Assembly (NCBI GenBank): GCA_022360445.1
Contig: JAKSCV010000085.1
Coordinates: 1-62,864 of the forward strand
DNA: 62,864 nt
Direction: 5' to 3'
Source: Gammaproteobacteria bacterium
GTDB lineage: Bacteria > Pseudomonadota > Gammaproteobacteria > UBA5861
Under the pieces are notes generated by a model. The model did not search any database, was not told where the DNA came from, and was given only the letters and a program-made list of their open reading frames with translations. Each line of letters opens with the position of its first letter. The first letter of the stretch is position 1. Position numbers and translations under genes: made by a program. Shown here piece by piece: positions 28,727-37,693 of this stretch.

Positions 28727-29050
28727 ATGACAATTTCACTGACAGAGGCGGCAGCTAACCGGGTGCAAACCTACCTGGAAAAACGTGGAAAAGGTCTGGG
28801 CATCCGTTTAGGCGTCCGCAGCTCGGGGTGCTCGGGGATGGCGTATGTTTTTGAGTTCGTTGATGAGTTGGAGGAGGGTGATGTCGTGTTTGACGACCAT
28901 GGCGTACGGCTCATTGTGGATGCTAAGAGTTTGCTCTACCTGGACGGGACCGAGCTGGATTTTTGCAAAGAAGGCTTGAATGAAGGGTTTAAGTTTAATA
29001 ACCCGAATGTTTCTGAGCAGTGTGGCTGTGGTGAAAGTTTTACCGTTTAG
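28727..29050 (+). CDS. iscA: Iron-sulfur cluster assembly protein IscA
   Basis: 107 residues. A-type carrier for clusters or iron. The three conserved cysteines are in [14 protein letters not shown] and [11 protein letters not shown] at the C-terminus. It follows iscU after 22 bp and precedes hscB, so the standard isc order holds. Confidence 0.97.
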   Translation: MTISLTEAAANRVQTYLEKRGKGLGIRLGVRSSGCSGMAYVFEFVDELEEGDVVFDDHGVRLIVDAKSLLYLDGTELDFCKEGLNEGFKFNNPNVSEQCGCGESFTV

Positions 29051-29135
29051 CCTCCTACCCAGCAAGACTCACTGTTTATTCTTTACTCAGCCGCTTGGTT
29101 GAACAAGCAGCCCCCTACGTAAAACCGAAGTTACC

Positions 29136-29693
29136 ATGACAGAGCCAGTGCCTCTTCTAGCCATATTGGAGCGTAATTATTTCCAATTGTTTGAACTTCC
29201 TGAACAATTTCCTCTCGATCAGTCTGTTCTGAACGACAAATATTTACACTTGCAGAAAGTAGCACACCCAGACCGGTATGCGACAGCATTAGCTCGTGAG
29301 CGTGTTATGGCTGGCCAATTAGCAGCTTACGCAAATGAAGCGTATCACGTCTTAAAAGGTGACTTATCGCGCGCCCAGTATTTATTGCAATTGACTGAGG
29401 GCGCCTCTGCACAGCAAGGAACATCAGTGACAGAACCGGCGATATTAATGGAGCAGATGGAGCTTCGTGAGCAGTTGGAAGGCATATCTCAAAGCCAAAA
29501 TCCGTTATTAGCAATTGATCAATTTGCAAACGATATTACTGTTAAAACTCAGAAGCTCAAGCAAGAGTTCGGTGAATCGTTTTCCAGAAAAGCTTTTGAG
29601 CACGCCAAGCGGATTGTCAATCAATGGCAATTTTTTGACAGGCTTAAACAGGAAGTTGATGACTTGGCCGCTGAATTAGAAGAAGGTAATTAA
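29136..29693 (+). CDS. hscB: Co-chaperone HscB (Jac1-like)
   Basis: 185 residues. J-domain cochaperone that targets IscU to HscA. The HPD motif is in VAHPDRYATAL at about residue 48, preceded by YFQLFELPEQFPLD. A C-terminal three-helix domain binds IscU. Its TAA overlaps the ATG of hscA by one base. Confidence 0.96.
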   Translation: MTEPVPLLAILERNYFQLFELPEQFPLDQSVLNDKYLHLQKVAHPDRYATALARERVMAGQLAAYANEAYHVLKGDLSRAQYLLQLTEGASAQQGTSVTEPAILMEQMELREQLEGISQSQNPLLAIDQFANDITVKTQKLKQEFGESFSRKAFEHAKRIVNQWQFFDRLKQEVDDLAAELEEGN

Positions 29694-31573
29694 TGGCACT
29701 TTTTGAAATAGCAGAGCCTGGGCAGTCACCTGTTCCTCATCAGCAGCAGAGCGCTGTTGGTATTGATTTGGGGACCACCAACTCTCTGGTGGCCTATTTA
29801 CAGGATGGTAAACCAAGGGCGATGGCCGATGAACAAGGCCGAGAACTTTTACCTTCCGTTGTGAGCTTCACAGCAGGCAAGCAGCCGCAAGTAGGCTACG
29901 CTGCGTTAGCGAAAGCCGCAGATGATCCTCACAATACTATTGTCTCGATCAAGCGGCTTATGGGCCGGAGTACTTTGGACCATAGTGTTAAAACATCCGG
30001 TTACCAGCTGGTTGATGAGGATTCTGGCGTACCGAGGATTCGGACAGCTGCCGGTGACTTCACGCCGGCGCAAATTTCGGCAGAAATTTTGTCCGTGCTC
30101 AAAAAAAGGGCGGAAAAAACGCTGGATGCCGAGTTAATGGGAGCTGTTGTCACCGTGCCCGCCTATTTCGATGATGCGCAGAGGCAGGCGACTAAAGATG
30201 CGGCCCGATTTGCAGGGGTACACATTCTCCGGCTACTGAACGAGCCGACTGCAGCGGCAATCGCCTATGGACTTGATCAAGGCGAAGACGGCATCGTAGC
30301 GGTTTACGACTTGGGCGGTGGCACTTTTGATATCTCAATTTTGCGATTGAATAAAGGTGTTTTTGAAGTGCTGTCAACGGCCGGAGATAGCGCATTAGGC
30401 GGTGATGACCTCGATAGTGTTGTGGCGGAATGGCTATTACAGCAAGCTGGAGAAGAGGCTCAGTCAGTGTCACGCCGACAAGCGATGCGTCTGGCTAACT
30501 CAGCGAAACATACACTCAGTCACTCACCTGAAGCCGTTCTGACTTTGCCGCTGGGGTCAGGGAAAACATGGAAAGGCACATTGAACCGGGAGCAATTTAA
30601 TACATTGGTTGACCCTCTTATTTCCCGTACGTTAACGCCATGCCGACGAGCACTGAGAGATGCTGGTTTATTACCTGCTGATGTTAAAGCGATTGTGATG
30701 GTTGGAGGGTCAACTCGGAGCAGCCACGTGCAAACGTGTGTGAGTGACTTTTTCGGTCAAGACGTCCTCACCGGCGTAGACCCTGACAAGGTTGTTGCTT
30801 ATGGTGCAGCTATTCAGGCGGCCGCGCTAAGCGGTAACCACGCGGCTGGAGACATGCTGTTATTGGATGTTGCGCCACTGTCGCTTGGCATTGAAACCAT
30901 GGGCGGTTTGGTAGAAAAAATTATTCCCCGTAATTCCACGATTCCTGTTGCCAGAGCACAAGAATTCACCACTTATCAAGATGGACAAACGGCGATGTCG
31001 CTGCATGTCGTCCAAGGCGAGCGCGATACTGTTGAGGGGTGCCGTTCTCTGGCGCGATTTAATTTAACAGGCATTCCACCGATGGTGGCTGGTGCCGCGC
31101 GCATCCAAGTGTTATTCCAAGTGGATGCTGATGGTTTGCTTACAGTGACAGCGACAGAGAAAACCAGTGGTGTGCAAGCGGGTATTGATGTTAAGCCTTC
31201 TTATGGACTGACGGAAAACGAAATAGAAGGCATGCTGAGAGAATCCATTGCCCGATCCCAAGAGGACCTTGAGGAGCGACAGTTCAGGGAGCAAAAAGTC
31301 GAAGCTGAACGCGTGATCCTTGCCCTTGACTCCGCGTTATCTCGAGATGGCACAGAGTTTCTGACACGCGAAGAGCAAAGTACATTGCTGAGTAAGCGGC
31401 AAGATCTGCTGGACAGTCTCCAAAAGGGGGATTCCCGAACGCTTAAAATCGCAAGAGACGAGCTGGAAAAAGCCAGTGAGTCCTATGTCGCCCGGCGCAT
31501 GGACGCGAGTGTTCAAAAAATGATCGCAGGCCGACGTGTTGATGATGTGGAAAAACAAACGAATGAAAAGTGA
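29693..31573 (+). CDS. hscA: Fe-S protein maturation chaperone HscA
   Basis: 626 residues. Specialised Hsp70 that acts on IscU-bound clusters. The ATPase domain has GIDLGTTNSLVAY, VPAYFDDAQRQATKDAARFA and the phosphate loop DLGGGTFDISIL. The substrate domain starts near residue 390. It is slightly longer than E. coli HscA (616). It lies between hscB and fdx. Confidence 0.97.
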   Translation: MALFEIAEPGQSPVPHQQQSAVGIDLGTTNSLVAYLQDGKPRAMADEQGRELLPSVVSFTAGKQPQVGYAALAKAADDPHNTIVSIKRLMGRSTLDHSVKTSGYQLVDEDSGVPRIRTAAGDFTPAQISAEILSVLKKRAEKTLDAELMGAVVTVPAYFDDAQRQATKDAARFAGVHILRLLNEPTAAAIAYGLDQGEDGIVAVYDLGGGTFDISILRLNKGVFEVLSTAGDSALGGDDLDSVVAEWLLQQAGEEAQSVSRRQAMRLANSAKHTLSHSPEAVLTLPLGSGKTWKGTLNREQFNTLVDPLISRTLTPCRRALRDAGLLPADVKAIVMVGGSTRSSHVQTCVSDFFGQDVLTGVDPDKVVAYGAAIQAAALSGNHAAGDMLLLDVAPLSLGIETMGGLVEKIIPRNSTIPVARAQEFTTYQDGQTAMSLHVVQGERDTVEGCRSLARFNLTGIPPMVAGAARIQVLFQVDADGLLTVTATEKTSGVQAGIDVKPSYGLTENEIEGMLRESIARSQEDLEERQFREQKVEAERVILALDSALSRDGTEFLTREEQSTLLSKRQDLLDSLQKGDSRTLKIARDELEKASESYVARRMDASVQKMIAGRRVDDVEKQTNEK

Positions 31574-31582
31574 GTATGTAGT

Positions 31583-31921
31583 ATGCCCCAGTTGATTGTT
31601 CTCCCCCATGAAGAGTTGTGTCCGGATGGTACTGTCATCAAGATTGAGTCTGGTATTTCAGTGCTGGACTCTTTATTGGAGCACGGTATTGAGCTGGAAC
31701 ATGCTTGTGAAAAGTCCTGCGCTTGCACGACTTGCCATGTTTATGTGCGAGAGGGTCTTGATTCTCTTGGTGAGCCCTCGGATGCGGAAGACGACTGTTT
31801 AGACAAAGCCTGGGGTCTTGACCCGGATTCTCGGCTGAGTTGTCAGGCAAAGGTTACGGATCAAGATCTGGTTATCGAAATTCCCAAATATACTGTCAAT
31901 ATGGTTTCGGAAAATCACTAG
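31583..31921 (+). CDS. fdx: 2Fe-2S ferredoxin of the ISC system
   Basis: 112 residues. Adrenodoxin-type ferredoxin that supplies electrons for cluster assembly. The ligand cysteines are in HACEKSCACTTCHVYV (three) and the fourth in LSCQAKV. The start ATG follows hscA by 9 bp. Confidence 0.97.
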   Translation: MPQLIVLPHEELCPDGTVIKIESGISVLDSLLEHGIELEHACEKSCACTTCHVYVREGLDSLGEPSDAEDDCLDKAWGLDPDSRLSCQAKVTDQDLVIEIPKYTVNMVSENH

Positions 31922-31928
31922 GTGACTT

Positions 31929-32123
31929 ATGAAATGGACTGATTCTCTGGATATTGCTATTGCGCTTAGCGAAAAAATGCCAGATGTAGATCCTCAAAAC
32001 ATCCGCTTTACGGATTTGCGTGATTGGGTGGTGGCGCTTGATGGCTTTGAAGGTGACCCTGAGCGATGTAATGAACGTATTCTTGAAGCCATTCAGATGC
32101 ACTGGATTGAGGAGGTCGACTAG
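31929..32123 (+). CDS. iscX: Fe-S assembly protein IscX
   Basis: 64 residues, a short acidic protein starting MKWTDSLDIAIALSEKMP with the family's DLRDWVVALDGFEGDP. IscX binds IscS and iron and may regulate desulfurase activity. It ends the operon; rep follows convergently 45 bp later. Confidence 0.95.
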   Translation: MKWTDSLDIAIALSEKMPDVDPQNIRFTDLRDWVVALDGFEGDPERCNERILEAIQMHWIEEVD

Positions 32124-32168
32124 CGGCTCGTCCGCGCCTGTTGTGACTGGCCCTGATTCATTGGATCC

Positions 32169-34205
32169 CTATTCCGACAAGCTGTTCGTTTTTAGTAGTG
32201 CCCGCAGGCTGGCTAAGTGTTCCTTGCCCGTTGTGAGTTGTTCTTCTCTACTTTGCTGAGAGTCATCTGATTTGCCAATCCACTGCAAATCTTCCTGAGG
32301 CAATTCATCCAAAAAACGGCTAGGTTCACAATCCACTTTTTCACCGTACCGTTGGCGATATTTGCATAAAGTAAACGTGAGCTGTTTTTGAGCACGGGTA
32401 ATGCCCACGTAAGCTAAACGGCGCTCTTCTAAAATAGGGTGATCATCCATGCTGTTGACATGGGGGAGGAGCTCTTCTTCCATGCCAACAATGAATACAT
32501 AGGGGAATTCGAGTCCTTTGGCGGCGTGTAACGTCATCAGCTGGACTTGGCCGCTTGCATCTTCTTCGGTATTGCGCTCAAGGATGTCCTGCAGTGCGAT
32601 ATGGGAAACCACGTTTTTGAGGGTCTGATCAGCGGGGTCAGCCCGACTTGTCAGTGCCTCGATCCACTGGCGAAGCTCCTGAAGATTATTCATCTTCCGC
32701 TCAGCGGCTCGCAAGTCGGTACTGTTGTCCCGTAACCAAGACTCATAGTGTGTGTGCTCAATGACGGTGTCGAGAATCTGAACCGGTTCGGTACCGCGTT
32801 CTGCCTCGTCGGCCAGTTGACTGATCCATTGGGAAAATTGGGATAAGCGGTTCTGCGCGCGTTCACTAAGTTGGCTTACCAAGCCTAATTCCAGGCTAGC
32901 AAAGAGCATGCTGGTTTTTCGTTCGCTGGCGTAAGTGGCCAGTTTTTCCAGCGTTGAGGCCCCAATTTCTCGTCGCGGTGTATTCACAATCCGCAAGAAA
33001 GCCGTGTCATCCTCAGGGTTAATGATTAGTCGTAAATACGCCAGCAAGTCTTTGACTTCTGTTTTATCAAAAAAAGAGCTGCCGCCGTTGACGTAGTAAG
33101 GGGTTTGCTTCTCACGTAAGGCTTTTTCAAAAGGTCTTGACTGGAAGTTACCCCGGTAGAGGACCGCGTAATCACAAAATTGCGTGCCTTTACGCAGTTT
33201 GTGGCTCACGATTTCTGCGGCCACCCAGAACGCTTCTTCCTCTGCGCTTTTAAACAGTGAGACTCGTAATGGGTCGCCTAGGCCAAATTCACTCCAAAGC
33301 CGCTTTTCGAAGACATGAGGATTGTGGCTGATTAAGTGGTTAGCGCAGCGTAGAATTCGGCTACTTGAGCGGTAATTTTGTTCAAGTTTGATCAACTTGA
33401 GCCGGGGGTAGTCGGTTTGCAGTTGAAGCATATTTTCCGGCCGTGCGCCGCGCCAGGCATAAATGGACTGGTCATCGTCTCCAACGGCTGTAAAAATGCC
33501 CACCTTCCCCATCAGTTGCTGAACCAATTGGTATTGGGCTGTGTTGGTGTCCTGGTATTCGTCAATCAGAAGGTGTCTGATTTGGTTTTGCCAACGGTTT
33601 TTGATGGCCGGGTCTTGTTTCAGAAGTTGTAAGGGTTGGAGAATCAGGTCATCAAAATCAACGGCATTATAGGCGTGCAAAAGCTGATTGTAGCGTTCAT
33701 AGAGAAGTGCGGTCTTGTGTGAGCTCTCATCGCTGCTTGTTTCGAGTTTGGCGTCTTCAGGCAGTATGAATGCGTTTTTCCAGTTCGAGATTTGCTGGCG
33801 TAGGTCTTCGATACGGTCCACACTGCCGTGCCCGCCATCCTGCAATAGTTGCTTGAGCACCATCAAACTATCCGCGCTGTCCATAATTGTAAAACCCGGA
33901 CGATACCCCAGTGCTTTTCCATCCAGTTGAAGGATTTTCAACCCAAGTGTGTGAAAGGTGGAGATGGTCAGTTGGCGGGCAACCGCGCTGTCCAGTTGCT
34001 GGGCAATACGCGTTTTCATTTCCCGGGCGGCTTTATTCGTGAACGTTACCGCGAAAATGTTGCGAGGCGATAAGCCCTGACGGATGAGCTGAACTATTTT
34101 TTCTGTAATGACACGGGTTTTACCACTGCCAGCACCGGCTAATACCAGCAAAGGTGTTGATGTGTGTTCAACGGCAGCACGTTGTTGGGGATTGAGTTGG
34201 GACAC
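32169..34205 (-). CDS. rep: ATP-dependent DNA helicase Rep
   Basis: 678 residues, UvrD/Rep superfamily I. Motifs are Q-motif LNPQQRAAVEHTSTPLLVLA, Walker A AGAGSGKTRVI, Walker B HLLIDEYQDTNTAQYQLV, and motif VI AYVGITRAQKQLTFTLC. The length and the FLDELPQEDLQW C-terminus agree with Rep rather than UvrD (usually about 720). Rep works with the replisome to remove protein roadblocks. It is convergent with the isc operon. Confidence 0.93.
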   Translation of the reverse strand: MSQLNPQQRAAVEHTSTPLLVLAGAGSGKTRVITEKIVQLIRQGLSPRNIFAVTFTNKAAREMKTRIAQQLDSAVARQLTISTFHTLGLKILQLDGKALGYRPGFTIMDSADSLMVLKQLLQDGGHGSVDRIEDLRQQISNWKNAFILPEDAKLETSSDESSHKTALLYERYNQLLHAYNAVDFDDLILQPLQLLKQDPAIKNRWQNQIRHLLIDEYQDTNTAQYQLVQQLMGKVGIFTAVGDDDQSIYAWRGARPENMLQLQTDYPRLKLIKLEQNYRSSSRILRCANHLISHNPHVFEKRLWSEFGLGDPLRVSLFKSAEEEAFWVAAEIVSHKLRKGTQFCDYAVLYRGNFQSRPFEKALREKQTPYYVNGGSSFFDKTEVKDLLAYLRLIINPEDDTAFLRIVNTPRREIGASTLEKLATYASERKTSMLFASLELGLVSQLSERAQNRLSQFSQWISQLADEAERGTEPVQILDTVIEHTHYESWLRDNSTDLRAAERKMNNLQELRQWIEALTSRADPADQTLKNVVSHIALQDILERNTEEDASGQVQLMTLHAAKGLEFPYVFIVGMEEELLPHVNSMDDHPILEERRLAYVGITRAQKQLTFTLCKYRQRYGEKVDCEPSRFLDELPQEDLQWIGKSDDSQQSREEQLTTGKEHLASLRALLKTNSLSE

Positions 34206-34233
34206 AGGGTAATCGTTCAGATAAGCCGGTATA

Positions 34234-34611
34234 TTAACGTGCTTTTACGTTACGGGTTGTAAATAAAAAGTGTGTTGTGTCATCAGCTGTCGTTATTTCG
34301 ATAAAGTGAATGGTGTAGGCGCTGGACTCCGTTTTTACGGAAAATTTCTCAGCAATGCGATTGGGTGTAAAGCTGAGTACTTCAATGTGGCACTCGGGTG
34401 CCTGGCTGATCAGCGCATAACCGGCACGTGGCCCCTGGGATTGAAACGTGTCGGCAATGGTTTCGACAATGGCTTGGGACTGGCAAACAGTAACTTGCTG
34501 CTTTTCGACCATTCGCCCAATGGTGTATTGCCAAGTATTGTTGGCACCCAAGCACAGTGATGGCAGTAAGCCCAGCGTGACTAACAACAGAGTGACTTCA
34601 ATCTTAGGCAC
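34234..34611 (-). CDS. Small secreted protein of unknown function
   Basis: 125 residues from a GTG start. An N-terminal signal peptide is likely (VTLLLVTLGLLPSLCLGA). The rest is a small soluble domain with two cysteines and no family I recognise. It starts four bases after the DUF4404 stop, so it is probably translationally coupled to that gene. No clear Shine-Dalgarno. Confidence 0.55.
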   Translation of the reverse strand: MPKIEVTLLLVTLGLLPSLCLGANNTWQYTIGRMVEKQQVTVCQSQAIVETIADTFQSQGPRAGYALISQAPECHIEVLSFTPNRIAEKFSVKTESSAYTIHFIEITTADDTTHFLFTTRNVKAR

Positions 34612-34614
34612 CGT

Positions 34615-34896
34615 TTAAATACCCATATTGGCGAGCATGACCATAATTTGATTCAGTGTACTGGTGATGGCGGGGTGATCCGCTTCAAAGTGTTCGATCG
34701 ACTCTTTTACATTGTCGATGAGACCTTGGTGTTGTTCAGAGGTCTCACTCGGCTCGCGCTCAATCTGCTGTTCAATTTCCGTAATCAGTGTAGTGATTCT
34801 TGTGCGTGTTTCGGGAGCTGCATCATCCATCGATGCAACAAGCTGACGCAGTTGTTCGAGCTGTTTTTCAATATCGTGTGATTGTTTCTGAGGCAT
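34615..34896 (-). CDS. DUF4404 family protein
   Basis: 93 residues from the ATG giving MPQKQSHDIEKQLEQLRQLV; a TTG at 34932 is an alternative. The protein is largely helical, with a probable coiled coil (about residues 8-55) and a conserved C-terminus ADHPAITSTLNQIMVMLANM. DUF4404 members are small uncharacterised proteins of gammaproteobacteria. It is followed by the secreted protein at 34234. Confidence 0.75.
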   Translation of the reverse strand: MPQKQSHDIEKQLEQLRQLVASMDDAAPETRTRITTLITEIEQQIEREPSETSEQHQGLIDNVKESIEHFEADHPAITSTLNQIMVMLANMGI

Positions 34897-35073
34897 TGCG
34901 GCACCGTCTCGTTCAGTTGTTTTGTTTTTCAATTTCGCATTATCCGGAATTCACAGTACGAACGCCATTTTTTAAATGCCTGAAAACCGATGTTTTTTCA
35001 TCAAAATAGCTTGCATCTCTTTATGGGATAATAGATAAATAGCAGACAAAAAAGGGGAGGATCGTGGTCTTTA

Positions 35074-35640
35074 ATGGACACTGGATGGCAGATCGATAGT
35101 AAAACGGGTTATTTGCAGGGTGCTATTCGCCGTTGTTCACCCAATTATGATCACCGGCCCGTAGGTTGTGAGATTGACTTAATTGTCCTGCACAATATCA
35201 GCTTGCCAGCGGGTCACTTTGGTGGCCCCCATATTGATGCGTTATTTATGAATGAACTCGACCTCTGCGCGCATCCGGATTTTAAAGCACTGGATCGTTT
35301 GCGCGTTTCTTCTCACTTGTTGATAGGCCGTGATGGACGTGTCTTTCAATATGTCCCCTTTCACTTGCGGGCGTGGCATGCGGGTGTTTCCAGTTACTGC
35401 GGGCGTGAAAACTGCAACGATTTTTCCATTGGTATCGAGCTTGAAGGGGCCGATGACACGCCTTACGAAATGCTCCAGTACCAGCGTTTAACACAAATCA
35501 CACAAGCCCTTGTAAGCGGGTATGATACGCTGTCGGTAGAGCGGATTACCGGGCATAGCGATATCGCCCCGGGTAGGAAAACAGACCCAGGTCCTGCTTT
35601 TGACTGGGTTCACTTTAAACAACTCCTGAATACAGCCTAG
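35074..35640 (+). CDS. ampD: 1,6-anhydro-N-acetylmuramyl-L-alanine amidase AmpD
   Basis: 188 residues. It cleaves the stem peptide from anhydromuropeptides in the cytosol, thereby controlling AmpR/AmpC induction where present. The zinc ligands are in IVLHNISLPAG, RITGHSDIAP and the aspartate of GRKTDPGPAFDW. No ampC or ampR is seen near. It is followed by ampE after 20 bp. Confidence 0.95.
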   Translation: MDTGWQIDSKTGYLQGAIRRCSPNYDHRPVGCEIDLIVLHNISLPAGHFGGPHIDALFMNELDLCAHPDFKALDRLRVSSHLLIGRDGRVFQYVPFHLRAWHAGVSSYCGRENCNDFSIGIELEGADDTPYEMLQYQRLTQITQALVSGYDTLSVERITGHSDIAPGRKTDPGPAFDWVHFKQLLNTA

Positions 35641-35660
35641 ACCCTGTTGGAGAAGACAAT

Positions 35661-36548
35661 ATGGCCCTGATCAGCATATTCATCAGTTTGTTTTTGGACC
35701 GGTATCTTGATGCCTATAAACATCTCCGAGAACTCGGATTCTATGGTAATTTCCTGGATAAGCTGTTTATGCGGGTACGGGCCGACGGTGAAGTGGCTGT
35801 ATTGCTGGCTGTTGGACTTCCGGCGATAGGTATGTGGTTGCTACAGGCACTGCTGGGCGACTTTCTCTTCGGGCTTGGCTGGTTTATTTTGTCGATTGTG
35901 ACACTCTTTATTTGTTTTGGCCCCATGGACCTGGAGAAAGAGGTTGAACGTTACTTAGATACCTTGAAATCAGGAGATGATGAACAGATAACGGCATGTG
36001 AGCAAAACATCCTACGTCTGGTTGGCCGCAAGGGTGCTGAGGTTTCGGAAGATGGTGTCGTCACCGCCGTGTTGGTTGCGGCCAATACCCACATCGTTTC
36101 TGTGATTTTCTGGTTTATTTTGTTTGGCCCGATGGGAGCTGTGCTTTATCGAACGGCGCTGTTTTTAGTTGAAACTCCGGTGGCTACCATTTCAACTCGG
36201 GATAAAATGCAGGCGGCGGCCTATCGACTGCTCGGTATCCTGACGTGGATTCCAGCGCGTTTGTTAGGCTTCGCTTATGCCCTTATCGGGTGTTTCAAAG
36301 ATACGATTGATGTCTTACTGCAAAAGCGGGAAGCATCGGATATCTACACTGAAAACTGCGAGCGGCTAGCTGAGGCCGGCTTGGCTGCTTTGTGCCAAGA
36401 GCCAGGCTTTGGCGAATCCCGTGAGACAATGCCGCTGAATGAATTGCGTGCAGAACAGGTCCGCAGTACGAAAGCTCTTGTTTTCAGAGGGCTTATCTTA
36501 TGGCTAGCAGTCGTTGCGCTCATGACCCTGGCGGGCTGGTTTGCTTAA
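35661..36548 (+). CDS. ampE: Regulatory signalling modulator AmpE
   Basis: 295 residues. Inner-membrane protein with about four hydrophobic segments and SIFISLFLDRYLDAYKHLRE at the start. It belongs to the AmpE/CobD-like family and is coexpressed with ampD; its role in muropeptide signalling is not well defined. Its stop codon overlaps that of the convergent rnd by two bases. Confidence 0.9.
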   Translation: MALISIFISLFLDRYLDAYKHLRELGFYGNFLDKLFMRVRADGEVAVLLAVGLPAIGMWLLQALLGDFLFGLGWFILSIVTLFICFGPMDLEKEVERYLDTLKSGDDEQITACEQNILRLVGRKGAEVSEDGVVTAVLVAANTHIVSVIFWFILFGPMGAVLYRTALFLVETPVATISTRDKMQAAAYRLLGILTWIPARLLGFAYALIGCFKDTIDVLLQKREASDIYTENCERLAEAGLAALCQEPGFGESRETMPLNELRAEQVRSTKALVFRGLILWLAVVALMTLAGWFA

Positions 36549-37663
36549 ACTGAACGATTGGTTTGGCCTTCGACTGTGTAAGGCGTTAGCACGTCCCGGA
36601 GCGCCTGCCAGCGCCAACCTTTAAACCAGTTTGATGATGGGTCGCCCAGGATGAACTTATCCGTGTCTTTGCGGCGAGTGAGCAGTTCCGGGTTTATATT
36701 TAGGTCTGTCGCTCTTTTTTGAGCGAGTGACTGTAATTTTTGGCGCAGTTTTGTCTGGGTCGGATTGAGTTTCTCCGTGCGCTTGATGAGGTGCAAGGCT
36801 TCTGGTTCACGTGTTTTGGCCTCTTGATAAACTGCTAAAAGTGAAGCCTGTAGGTCGGTTAATAATGATTTGTCGCCGAGCGTTTTTTGCATCGCCTCAA
36901 CGGTGTTGGGTTTGTCCTGAATAATGCTGGCGATTGTCTTGTTATCCAGCACCCAGCTTTTGGGTTTATTCACAGTTTGTGCGGTTTGTTCGCGCCAGGC
37001 GAACAAGCCTTGAATCACGCTGATTTCTTGAAGTGAGTAACGGTCTATATGCGGAAACTTGTGCCATTTTGTGGGCGGGTTGCGATAGCGCTTCGCACTT
37101 GCGAGCTCGGCAAAATCTTCCTCCAGCCAGTTGAGCCGGCCAAGTGCGTCCAGTTGTTCTTTGAGCATGGGATAGACTTGCGCCAAGTAAAGGACATCCT
37201 CCAACGCATACTGAATCATGTCCGGGCTCAGCGGACGCTTGGCCCAGTTGGCGCGGGTATGCGTTTTATCCAATTGCTTTCCCGTTAGCTGTTTGACGAG
37301 TGCGGCGTAACTCAGCTGCTCATCGTAGCCTAAAAGTGGTGCCGCGATTTGGGTATCAAACAGGGGTTTGGGTAGTGTATTTTTCAGAAGGTAGAAAATT
37401 TCAAGATCCTGGCTGGCGGAGTGCAATACTTTGACTCGCTGGGGATCATAAATCATATCCAGAATCGGTGAAATGGCTCCTGTCAAGGCAATGGGGTCAA
37501 TGCAGGCTGCACGGGACTCGGTTGCGACCTGTAATAAACAAAGCTTTGGGTAGTAGGTTTTTTCACGGACAAATTCGGTATCCAAAGCGAGCCAATTCGC
37601 GTCTTTGATAGTCGCGCAGAAAGTCTGAAGCGCGTCTGGAGAGTCGATGTAATTGACGTTGAT
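36545..37663 (-). CDS. rnd: Ribonuclease D, probable non-canonical AUC start
   Basis: 3'-5' exoribonuclease in tRNA 3'-end maturation. The DEDD catalytic core starts LALDTEFVREKTYYPKL, with YALEDVLYLAQVYP later and an HRDC region near the C-terminus. From TTG at 37585 the protein would lack the first conserved strand. Upstream in frame the sequence INVNYIDSPDALQTFC is family-like, but no ATG, GTG, TTG or CTG lies between it and the in-frame stop of nnrS. AGGAGG ends five bases before ATC at 37663, giving 372 residues (E. coli has 375). The 5' limit is therefore an inference. A base error in the start codon is an alternative. Confidence 0.85.
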   Translation of the reverse strand: MNVNYIDSPDALQTFCATIKDANWLALDTEFVREKTYYPKLCLLQVATESRAACIDPIALTGAISPILDMIYDPQRVKVLHSASQDLEIFYLLKNTLPKPLFDTQIAAPLLGYDEQLSYAALVKQLTGKQLDKTHTRANWAKRPLSPDMIQYALEDVLYLAQVYPMLKEQLDALGRLNWLEEDFAELASAKRYRNPPTKWHKFPHIDRYSLQEISVIQGLFAWREQTAQTVNKPKSWVLDNKTIASIIQDKPNTVEAMQKTLGDKSLLTDLQASLLAVYQEAKTREPEALHLIKRTEKLNPTQTKLRQKLQSLAQKRATDLNINPELLTRRKDTDKFILGDPSSNWFKGWRWQALRDVLTPYTVEGQTNRSV

Positions 37664-37668
37664 GGAGG

Positions 37669-37674
37669 CCTCCT
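37669..37674 (-). promoter_or_regulatory. Strong Shine-Dalgarno that decides the rnd start
   Basis: AGGAGG on the minus strand, spaced five bases from ATC at 37663-37661. It overlaps a perfect 10-bp palindrome (GGAGGCCTCC). This is the only strong ribosome-binding site in the region between the nnrS stop and the RNase D coding frame. Confidence 0.7.
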
Positions 37675-37693
37675 TTCCTGTCTTTTTGGTTTT

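Noticed and set aside
37583-37585. TTG as the rnd start codon
   Set aside because: It would remove the conserved N-terminal strand and has no Shine-Dalgarno, whereas AGGAGG lies before ATC at 37663.
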